DNA from: Hyphomonadaceae bacterium | GTDB lineage: Bacteria; Pseudomonadota; Alphaproteobacteria; Caulobacterales; Hyphomonadaceae | Direction of reading: 5' to 3' | DNA: 14,620 bases | Assembly (NCBI GenBank): GCA_030696545.1 | Contig: JAUYSA010000213.1 | Coordinates: 1 to 14,620, forward strand | Part shown: one piece after another, positions 6,656-12,740 of the stretch | Layout of the letters: each line of letters begins with the position of its first letter | Numbering within the stretch: the stretch's first letter is position 1 | The notes under the pieces: generated by a model | Database searches by the model: none | The model's input: only the letters and a program-made list of their open reading frames with translations | Told to the model about the DNA's origin: nothing | Translations under genes and position numbers: made by a program

Positions 6656-6940
6656 ATGCGGACGTTTGTGGTGCTTGTTTTTCTGCTGGGGCTTGCAGGC
6701 GCTGGCGCTTACATGACGCGGCCGGTGCAGGGCCTGCATCGCGGCGTCGCCAGCGAGCTGATGAAGCAGGGCAAGGTCGAGCGCCCGGATGAAGCGACGG
6801 GCCGCTATTTGTTCGATGATTTTTATGTGGTGACGCTGTCGCGCATGAGCTCTGGCGGCGGCGACGTTCTGCAATGCTGGGGCGCGTTCACGCGGTTTCT
6901 ATGCGTTGGCCCGGCAAGTGCGGCATCAGCCACGTCCTGA
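6656..6940 (+). CDS. Small membrane-anchored protein, tandem paralog 2
   Basis: The 94-residue product starts at ATG 6656 with GGAGA 6 nt upstream, 37 bp after the first paralog. It has the same plan: hydrophobic residues 2-19, a TRP triplet (residues 21-23) just after the membrane segment as in paralog 1 (20-22), then FDDFYVVTLSRMSSGGG and VLQCWGAFTRFLC, with C74 and C83 at the identical C-X8-C spacing. Outside these conserved blocks the two proteins differ strongly, so the duplication is old. Function is unknown. The gene closes the three-gene plus-strand operon and is followed at once by an intrinsic terminator. Confidence 0.72.
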   Translation: MRTFVVLVFLLGLAGAGAYMTRPVQGLHRGVASELMKQGKVERPDEATGRYLFDDFYVVTLSRMSSGGGDVLQCWGAFTRFLCVGPASAASATS

Positions 6941-6960
6941 TCAAATCCGGTTCGCGCAAC

Positions 6961-6995
6961 AAAAAAGACCGGCCCGCTAGGGCCGGCCTTTCTCT
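6961..6995. terminator. Bidirectional intrinsic terminator between the yjbR operon and cspA
   Basis: Stem CCGGCCC (6969-6975) and GGGCCGG (6980-6986) with a GCTA loop. On the plus strand CCTTTCTCTT follows; on the minus strand the run of six A at 6961-6966 becomes a T-tract. The stronger T-run serves cspA, whose stop is 48 bp before the stem. Confidence 0.85.
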
Positions 6996-7040
6996 TGCTG
7001 TCCGGGGCGCGGCTGCACGCGCCAACCGGGCAGGGCAGTC

Positions 7041-7250
7041 CTAGGCAGTCTTGAGGTTGACGGCAGACATCTTGCCCGAGCGCTTGTCAGCTTGCTCTTC
7101 GAAGGTGATTTTCTGACCGTCAGCAAGGCCGCGAAGGCCGGCGGCTTCCACCGCGCTGATGTGGACGAACACGTCCTTCGAGCCGTTGTCCGGCTGGATA
7201 AAGCCGTAGCCCTTGGTGGTGTTGAACCACTTCACTGTTCCGGTAGCCAT
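7041..7250 (-). CDS. cspA: Cold-shock domain protein (CspA family)
   Basis: The 69-residue product starts at ATG 7250, with GGAAG 7 nt upstream. It is a single cold-shock domain: TGTVKWFNTTKGYGFIQPD holds RNP-1 (KGYGFI), and DVFVHIS is RNP-2. Such proteins bind single-stranded RNA and DNA and act as RNA chaperones or antiterminators. Length and composition are normal. The frame is open upstream to a TTG at 7313 and an ATG at 7310, but a 20-residue basic extension would be atypical. Whether it is cold-induced cannot be read from the coding region; a long leader with a perfect TATAAT about 220 nt upstream would suit that. Alphaproteobacteria usually carry several csp genes, so the symbol only marks the family. 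Confidence 0.93.
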   Translation of the reverse strand: MATGTVKWFNTTKGYGFIQPDNGSKDVFVHISAVEAAGLRGLADGQKITFEEQADKRSGKMSAVNLKTA

Positions 7251-7598
7251 AGTAAGTCTTCCTTGCGTACGTGACGACAGTTCGCGCGAACGCGATCTGC
7301 CTGGTTGCATCAAGTGTAGGTGGATGTCGTCAGCATGCGCAGGGTAGCGCGGCCAAGTCGTCGGCCGAAACTCGATATTGTGAGTATAGCGCAGATCTGC
7401 AGGGCTGGCAAAAGTTCCTGTGCAGTGCGGCTAAACGGCTGAAAATGGCCGCTTAAGGACGCTTTTGCTTGATTATAGGCGCTCAAAAGCGCATTTAATG
7501 ACTGTCGTTCTTTGATAGGCGCAGGCATTTGCCGCGCGGGGACGCCAGCGGCGGGCATGGACGGCAGCGGCCGGACGCGACGCCGACAGGAGAACCCG
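7251..7598. other. 348-bp divergent intergenic region between cspA and the small helical-protein gene
   Basis: It holds the probable cspA leader (about 7251-7464) and both promoters. A near-direct repeat, TTGATTATAGGCGC (7469-7482) and TTTGATAGGCGC (starting near 7511), lies in the promoter part. Within the minus-strand leader is an 8-codon frame that stops at a TGA overlapping ATG 7310. I see no real gene here. Confidence 0.4.
7472..7477 (-). promoter_or_regulatory. Candidate -10 element (TATAAT) for cspA with a leader of about 215 nt
   Basis: On the minus strand the hexamer reads TATAAT exactly. Transcription from it would start near 7464 and give a 5' leader of about 215 nt, long like that of E. 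coli cspA. No good -35 is found 16-18 bp upstream, which lowers confidence. It lies in the loop of an 8-bp inverted repeat (CGCTTTTG 7460-7467, CAAAAGCG 7484-7491). A divergent plus-strand promoter (TTGATT 7469-7474, ATTTAA 7493-7498) may overlap it. Confidence 0.35.
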
Positions 7599-7877
7599 AT
7601 GAGTCTGGAAGAGCGTATCCCCGAAATGTCGGAGAAGGAGCTGGAGAACCTCCAGGCCAACGCCGAACGCATTTCGAAGGGCGCCGTCTCGAAGCAGCAG
7701 GCCGAGGCTGAGCGGCTTCTGCCGATCATCGCCGAAGCGATCGTGGCCCGGAAGGCCATGCGCACTGTCGAGATGGCTGAGAAGAAAGTGACCCGGCAGA
7801 AGGAAATGGCCGCAACGCGCGCGCGCAAGGCCGCGTCGAAGAAGGCCGAAGCGGACGCTGCTGCCGAGATCGACTAG
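7599..7877 (+). CDS. Small charged helical protein of unknown function
   Basis: The 92-residue product starts at ATG 7599 with AGGAG 7 nt upstream; the open frame upstream lacks a better site. It opens with SLEERIPEMSEKELENLQANAERIS and continues with QQAEAERLLPIIAEAIVARKA. I recognise this as a small conserved alphaproteobacterial hypothetical family whose members begin with the same kind of LEERIP-MS-ELE-L-ANA segment. It is almost entirely Glu/Lys/Ala/Arg, predicted helical, likely a coiled coil from about residue 40, with a basic C-terminal half (KKVTRQKEMAATRARKAASK) that could bind nucleic acid. It has no signal peptide or cysteine. It is monocistronic and ends at a strong terminator. 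Confidence 0.8.
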   Translation: MSLEERIPEMSEKELENLQANAERISKGAVSKQQAEAERLLPIIAEAIVARKAMRTVEMAEKKVTRQKEMAATRARKAASKKAEADAAAEID

Positions 7878-7907
7878 AGCCCGCGTCGCGGCATGAATTG
7901 AGAATCG

Positions 7908-7936
7908 AAAAGGCCGGCTCGATGAGCCGGCCTTTT
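7908..7936. terminator. Perfect bidirectional intrinsic terminator between convergent genes
   Basis: A 13-bp perfect inverted repeat AAAAGGCCGGCTC / GAGCCGGCCTTTT (7908-7920, 7924-7936) with a GAT loop. It gives a U-run in both directions, serving the small helical-protein gene on the plus strand and ftsK on the minus strand. Confidence 0.92.
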
Positions 7937-7965
7937 GCGTATCGAGAGAGAAGGGCGGCCCGGTA

Positions 7966-10530
7966 TCAGGCGGCGTCTTCGTGCGAGTCTCCGCCACCAC
8001 CGCTGCTGCGGCCATCGCGCGGGATGATCTGGCGTTTGCCGGCGTGGTCTGCGCCCGAGATGATGCCTTCGCGTTCCATGCGCTCGATCATTGAAGCCGC
8101 GCGGTTGTAACCGATGCGGAGAACGCGCTGGACGTAGGAGGTGGTCGGGCGCTTGTCGCGCACGACGGCGGCGACCGCTTCGCGGTACATGTCTTCTTCC
8201 GGATCGCCCGATGATGTGCCGAAGGCGTTGTCGGAGACAGACGCTTCTTCTTCGACTTCGTCGGTGATGCCTTCGATGTATTGCGGCTGGCCCTGGTCCT
8301 TGAGCCAGTTCACGACGCGCTCGACTTCCTCGTCCTTCACGAACGGGCCGTGGACGCGGCTGATCTTGCCGCCCGACTGCATCCAGAGAAGGTCGCCCAT
8401 GCCGAGCAGCTGTTCGGCGCCCTGCTCACCAAGGATGGTGCGCGAGTCGATCTTGGTCGTGACCATGTAGGAGATACGTGTTGGGAAGTTGGCCTTGATC
8501 GTGCCGGTGATGACGTCGACCGACGGACGCTGCGTGGCGGTGATGAGGTGGATGCCGGCGGCGCGCGCCATCTGGGCGATACGCTGCACGGCGCCTTCGA
8601 TGTCCTTGCCGGCGACGAGCATGAGGTCGGCCATCTCGTCGATGATGACCACGATATGCGGCATGGGCTCGGGCTTGATGAGTTCGTTCTGCCAGACGGC
8701 TTCGCCGGTTTCCTTGTTCCAGCCGGTCTGGATCTGGCGCGTGAGGTGCTCGCCCTTGGCGGCGGCTTCTTCGGCCTTCTGGTTGAAGCCGGCGAGGTTG
8801 CGCACGCCCATCTTGGACATCAACTCGTAGCGGCTCTCCATCTCACGCACGACCCATTTGAGGGCCAGCACGGCCTTCTGCGGATCGGTGACGACCGGAG
8901 CAAGCAGGTGAGGAATGCCTTCATAGATCGACAGTTCGAGCATTTTCGGGTCGATCATGATGAAGCGGCACTTCTCGGGCGGCAGCTTGAACATCAGCGA
9001 CAGGATCATCGCGTTGATGCCGACCGATTTACCCGAGCCCGTTGTACCCGCGATCAGCAGGTGGGGCATCTTGCCGAGGTCGCCGATCATCGGCTGGCCT
9101 TCGATCGACTCGCCGAGTGCGAGGGGGAGGGCCATGCGTGAGCGCGAGAATTCCTGCGCGTTGAGCAGGTCGCGGAGATAGACGGTCTCGCGCGTCGGGT
9201 TCGGCAGTTCGATGCCGATGGCGTTACGGCCCGGGATGACGGCGACGCGAGCAGAGGTGGCGGACATGGCGCGCGCGATGTCTTCGGCGAGCGCGATGAC
9301 TTTGGAAGACCGCACGCCGGCTGCGGGCTCGAGCTCGAACAGGGTGACGACGGGGCCGGGGCGCACTTCGGTGATGCGGCCCTTGATGCCGAACTCGGTC
9401 AGCACGCCGCCGAGGCGGTCGGCCATTTCGAGCAGGCGCGCTTCATCGACGTCCGACGAACGCGGCGGTGGCACGTCGAGCAGTTCGAGCGGCGGGATGG
9501 CGCTGGAGGCATCGCGTCCGCGGGCCGATGATTGCTGCGCCGGCGTTGTCTGGCTGGCGTTGCGCGGCTGCGGAGGCTTGGTGATCGTGCGCGGCGTGAC
9601 CGACGGCGCCGCTGTAGCGACGGGCGCTGGGGCGGCATCGGGGATCGGACGGCTTTCGAGAACGCGCGGCACGATCGGACGCGTGCGTCCATCGGCGCCT
9701 TCGGCTTTCTCGACTGCAGTGAAGAAGCCGCGATCGCCTTCCTCGAAGCCGTCTTCCTCTGTGTAAACGATAGGCTCGATGACTTCCTCGGGCTTCTTGC
9801 CAAGCAGGCGCATCACATTGTCCATCAGGCTGCCGGACGCGGCGGGGCGAGAGGGAAGGGCGGGCACGCCAACGATCGGCGCTTCCGGTGCGTATTGCGG
9901 CTTGTGCGTGAGCGCGCGCCATAGCGAGGAGGCGTCGCTGGCGCCGAGGCCCATCGCCATCGCGGCGAACAGGATCGCGCCAAGTCCGGCAAGCGCTGAC
10001 GCCCACACCTGCGGATCAGGGATTTGCAGCGCAGCGAATGGCGTGGAGATGACGCCAAGCATCAGCTCGCCCGTTACGCCGCCAAGGCCGGCAGACATGT
10101 TCCAGGATTTCGGGATTGGCCATTCAGCGAGGCAGCACGCCGCGAACAGGATGGCGGCAAGGCCCCACATCCAGGCCGCCGGGTCCTGCTGACCGATGCC
10201 GAAGGCGCGACGCACGCCGCCGATCATCAGAGCAAAGCCAAGCAGGATGGCGGTCCAGCCGAAGCCCTGCATCAGCATGTCGCCGAAGACCGCGCCGACA
10301 TGACCGAACATGTTTTCCGGGCCGGCTTCGATGATCGCGTTGGTGATGGGGTCCTGCGAGCGGGAGACCGCCATGTTCAGGGACGGGTCCATCGAGTTGT
10401 AGGACGAGCATGCGCCGCAGATGAACACGCCGCCGGAGAACGCCATCAGCCCGCTGAGGAAGCGGGTCAGGGCGCTGGAGCCCCGTGCCTCGTAGCTGTC
10501 CTCGGAATGCGGCGCTCGCGGATGCGGCAT
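7966..10530 (-). CDS. ftsK: DNA translocase FtsK
   Basis: The 854-residue product starts at ATG 10530, preceded by GAGGA at 7 nt; a GTG 16 codons upstream is a weaker option. FtsK is the septum-anchored motor that pumps chromosome DNA and activates XerCD recombination at dif. The N-terminal part (about 20-200) has four or five membrane segments. A low-complexity Pro/Ala linker follows (about 210-355). The motor has Walker A GTTGSGKS (495-502), Walker B VVIIDEMADLM with D631-E632, and TATQRPSVDVITG at 664-676. The winged-helix gamma domain, which reads KOPS and contacts XerD, is at about 780-838 (TTSYVQRVLRIGYNRAASMIERME). A Gly/Asp/His tail ends the protein. Length is normal for the SpoIIIE/FtsK group; E. 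coli has a longer linker. Confidence 0.96.
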   Translation of the reverse strand: MPHPRAPHSEDSYEARGSSALTRFLSGLMAFSGGVFICGACSSYNSMDPSLNMAVSRSQDPITNAIIEAGPENMFGHVGAVFGDMLMQGFGWTAILLGFALMIGGVRRAFGIGQQDPAAWMWGLAAILFAACCLAEWPIPKSWNMSAGLGGVTGELMLGVISTPFAALQIPDPQVWASALAGLGAILFAAMAMGLGASDASSLWRALTHKPQYAPEAPIVGVPALPSRPAASGSLMDNVMRLLGKKPEEVIEPIVYTEEDGFEEGDRGFFTAVEKAEGADGRTRPIVPRVLESRPIPDAAPAPVATAAPSVTPRTITKPPQPRNASQTTPAQQSSARGRDASSAIPPLELLDVPPPRSSDVDEARLLEMADRLGGVLTEFGIKGRITEVRPGPVVTLFELEPAAGVRSSKVIALAEDIARAMSATSARVAVIPGRNAIGIELPNPTRETVYLRDLLNAQEFSRSRMALPLALGESIEGQPMIGDLGKMPHLLIAGTTGSGKSVGINAMILSLMFKLPPEKCRFIMIDPKMLELSIYEGIPHLLAPVVTDPQKAVLALKWVVREMESRYELMSKMGVRNLAGFNQKAEEAAAKGEHLTRQIQTGWNKETGEAVWQNELIKPEPMPHIVVIIDEMADLMLVAGKDIEGAVQRIAQMARAAGIHLITATQRPSVDVITGTIKANFPTRISYMVTTKIDSRTILGEQGAEQLLGMGDLLWMQSGGKISRVHGPFVKDEEVERVVNWLKDQGQPQYIEGITDEVEEEASVSDNAFGTSSGDPEEDMYREAVAAVVRDKRPTTSYVQRVLRIGYNRAASMIERMEREGIISGADHAGKRQIIPRDGRSSGGGGDSHEDAA

Positions 10531-10684
10531 GCCTTCGTCCTCGCTCGAACAAACAGGGTTACTGAAGAGAGGTGACACTGGCGCGGGCAGGCTTAACGGG
10601 GCGCTACCAAACGAGGTTTTCCACAGGCTCGGACCAGGAAAATATCGTTACAAAGCCGTTGTGAATTGAGGCTGGCGCGACGCC

Positions 10685-10724
10685 AAAAAAAGGGTCCCGG
10701 ACACCACTAAAGGCGTCCGGGACC
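10685..10724 (-). terminator. Orphan minus-strand intrinsic terminator upstream of ftsK
   Basis: Perfect 10-bp stem GGTCCCGGAC (10693-10702) / GTCCGGGACC (10715-10724) with a 12-nt loop. On the minus strand the stem is followed by CC and then seven T (plus-strand A at 10685-10691). The plus strand has no T-tract, so termination is in the ftsK direction. A small palindrome TGGCG-CGA-CGCCA (10673-10685) comes directly after it. Confidence 0.8.
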
Positions 10725-10850
10725 TATCCCCATGATCCAGCCTTGCGGCGGTTCATGAGGACAGATGTAGCCGCGTTTTCGGTTCGCGCACGGGGCAGGG
10801 CGCCGCCACCCAGGTCTGCGCCTTTGCTTGCTCTGTTCACGTGCGGGTGC
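10685..10850 (-). ncRNA. Candidate small RNA on the minus strand, unknown family; 5' end estimated
   Basis: A strong minus-strand terminator has no protein gene behind it, because amtB runs the other way. Read on the minus strand, the 120-150 nt before the terminator folds well: CCUCAUGA pairs with UCAUGGGG around an inner GCC-GCAA-GGC stem with a GNRA tetraloop, and further out ACAGA can pair with UCUGU. The sequence does not show the signatures I know for SRP RNA, RNase P RNA, tmRNA or 6S RNA. No clear promoter was found, so the 5' boundary is a guess. The alternative is an attenuator within a long ftsK leader, as ftsK starts 155 bp further on. Confidence 0.35.
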
Positions 10851-11033
10851 TCGGGCAGGCGCCTAAAATTTGTGCAATTGCGAGTGAGTCCAGAAGGCCG
10901 CAGGGGGCTTCTGCTTGTCCAATAGGCAGCTGGACGCCCCTATCAAATCTCGCATCGTCCGGGGGCGATCACGTCGCTGTGGTGGGTGCGTCTGTTTTTA
11001 GCGCCGGTTGCCAGTCAACCTCAGGGGAGACAA

Positions 11034-12608
11034 ATGTTGAACAAGATCAGTCGATTGGATCGACTTTCACTTTGGGGGGCTGGCGTAAAAGCTGGTCTGG
11101 CCGCGATTGCGGCAGGGTTCCTTTTCACGACGCTTTCGCCGGCAATGGCCCAGCCTCCGGCTGAAGCCCCGCCTGCCGTCGAAGCTCCGGCTGTCGCGCC
11201 GGAAGCGGTTGCGCCTGAGGCTGTTGCTCCGGAAGCCGCTGCTCCCGAAGCAGTGGTTGAAGAAGCCGCTGCCGAGGCGCCGGCCCTGACGATCGACAAG
11301 GGCGACACGACCTGGATGCTTATCTCCACGGTTCTCGTGCTGCTCATGATCATCCCGGGCCTCGCGCTCTTCTACGGCGGCCTCGTCCGTTCGAAGAACA
11401 TGATCTCGCTGCTCAGCCAGGTCCTGATCGTCACGGCGATCGGCATGATTGCCTGGGTCGGCTGGGGCTATTCGATGGCCTTCACTGATGGCGGCGCGCT
11501 CAACCAGTTTGTGGGCGGCTTCTCGAAAGTCGGCCTCGCGGGCGTTGATACGGCAACCATGGTCGAGAGCTTCTCGGTCGGCGTCGCCATTCCCGAGATC
11601 GTATTCGTCGCCTTCCAGATGACCTTCGCCTGCATCACCACCGCGCTCGTGCTCGGCGGCGTTGCTGAACGTGCGAAATTCTGGGGCGTCGTGCTCTTCG
11701 CCGTCCTGTGGCCGATCGTTGTCTATTACCCGATGGCCCACATGGTCTGGTGGTGGGGCGGTCCGATCATGGCGTCGGATCCTGCCAATGCGCAGGCCGT
11801 CCTGGACGGCGCTGGCCTGATCTGGTCCTTCGGCGCGCTCGACTTCGCGGGCGGTACGGTGGTCCACATCAACTCGGGTATCGCTGCTCTTGTCGGCGCG
11901 CTCGTTCTCGGCAAACGCAAGGGCTACAAGGTTGAGCCGATCCGTCCGCACAACCTGACGTTCACGCTGATCGGCACCGGCCTTCTGTGGGTCGGCTGGG
12001 TTGGCTTCAACGCCGGCTCGAACCTCGAAGCGAACGGCTATGCCGGTCTCGCTATGCTCAACACGTTCGTCGCGACTGCTGCCGGCGCCATCTCCTGGGG
12101 CCTTGCGGAAGCGGTGTTCAAGCGCAAGCCCAGCCTGCTGGGCATGGCTTCGGGCGCTGTTGCGGGTCTTGTCGCGATCACGCCTGCCGCCGGCTTTGCC
12201 GGTCCGCTCGGCGCGATCGTCCTCGGCCTCGTGGTTGGACCGATCTGCCTGTTTGCCTGCTCGGGTCTCAAGAACCTCATCGGTTATGACGACTCGCTCG
12301 ACGTGTTCGGCATCCACGGCGTGGGCGGCATCGTCGGCGCCATCGGCACCGGCGTCGTCGTCGCCCCGTTCCTGGGCGGCGCGGGCATCGTCGACTACGC
12401 CAATGGCGGCGTCGCGATCTACCCGGGCATCCTTGAGCAAGTCATTGCTCAGGCCAAGGGTGTTGGCGTCACCATCGTCTGGTCGGGCGTTGGCTCTGCC
12501 GTGGTCTGGTTCGTCGTCAAGCTGCTCACGGGCGGCCGCGTGAAGGACGAGATCGAGGAAGAAGGTCTCGACCTGAACGAGCACGGCGAAGTGGCTTACC
12601 ACTCGTAA
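11034..12608 (+). CDS. amtB: Ammonium transporter (AmtB family)
   Basis: The 524-residue product starts at ATG 11034, with GGGGAG 5 nt upstream. A signal peptide ends near AMAQ (about residue 40), as in E. coli AmtB, whose signal is cleaved. A low-complexity segment (about 41-85), made of near-repeats of APEAV, then precedes the 11-helix channel. Family hallmarks are present: GLALFYGGLVRSKN, YYPMAHMVWWWGG, the twin pore histidines H278 (DFAGGTVVHINSG) and H428 (DVFGIHGVGG), and GTGLLWVGWVGFNAGS. The cytoplasmic tail ends EEEGLDLNEHGE, the region that binds the PII protein GlnK in characterised members. AmtB trimers conduct ammonium at low nitrogen. No glnK precedes it, although glnK-amtB pairing is the rule in proteobacteria. 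A terminator follows. Confidence 0.96.
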   Translation: MLNKISRLDRLSLWGAGVKAGLAAIAAGFLFTTLSPAMAQPPAEAPPAVEAPAVAPEAVAPEAVAPEAAAPEAVVEEAAAEAPALTIDKGDTTWMLISTVLVLLMIIPGLALFYGGLVRSKNMISLLSQVLIVTAIGMIAWVGWGYSMAFTDGGALNQFVGGFSKVGLAGVDTATMVESFSVGVAIPEIVFVAFQMTFACITTALVLGGVAERAKFWGVVLFAVLWPIVVYYPMAHMVWWWGGPIMASDPANAQAVLDGAGLIWSFGALDFAGGTVVHINSGIAALVGALVLGKRKGYKVEPIRPHNLTFTLIGTGLLWVGWVGFNAGSNLEANGYAGLAMLNTFVATAAGAISWGLAEAVFKRKPSLLGMASGAVAGLVAITPAAGFAGPLGAIVLGLVVGPICLFACSGLKNLIGYDDSLDVFGIHGVGGIVGAIGTGVVVAPFLGGAGIVDYANGGVAIYPGILEQVIAQAKGVGVTIVWSGVGSAVVWFVVKLLTGGRVKDEIEEEGLDLNEHGEVAYHS

Positions 12609-12678
12609 GTTCGACTGTTTCCACCCCTGCCCAGACCGGCGTTGCCGGCGCGGCGCCAGAGGGCGGGAGAGGGAAGTG

Positions 12679-12714
12679 GGGGCGCGGCTTGATTGCCGCG
12701 CCCCTTTTTCTTTT
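12679..12714 (+). terminator. Intrinsic terminator after amtB
   Basis: Perfect 10-bp stem GGGGCGCGGC (12679-12688) / GCCGCGCCCC (12695-12704), TTGATT loop, then TTTTTCTTTT. It lies 70 bp after the amtB stop and 26 bp before the next start, so the hydroxylase gene needs its own promoter or read-through. Confidence 0.92.
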
Positions 12715-12740
12715 GGTCCACACGGGCTTATGTCTCCCGC

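Larger units (their letters stand above)
10531..11033. other. 503-bp divergent region between ftsK and amtB
   Basis: It should contain the promoters of both genes, and I cannot assign either. I searched for a sigma-54 -24/-12 element and an NtrC site for amtB and found no good match. Present are an orphan minus-strand terminator (10685-10724), a GNRA-capped hairpin beside it, and hairpin CAGAAG/CTTCTG (10891-10896, 10908-10913). Also present is CGCCCC (10935-10940) with a complementary GGGGCG near 10962. Short plus-strand frames here lack ribosome sites. Confidence 0.45.

Noticed and set aside
8281..9141. A 286-codon plus-strand open frame antisense to ftsK
   Set aside because: His/Asp/Leu-rich translation of the FtsK motor complement; no ribosome site and no domain.
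10685..10900. 6S RNA, SRP RNA, tmRNA or RNase P RNA at the orphan terminator
   Set aside because: None of the conserved sequence blocks I know for these RNAs is present on either strand.
10743..11164. Plus-strand frames in the ftsK-amtB spacer
   Set aside because: No ribosome site, Arg-rich composition, and one overlaps the amtB start in another frame.
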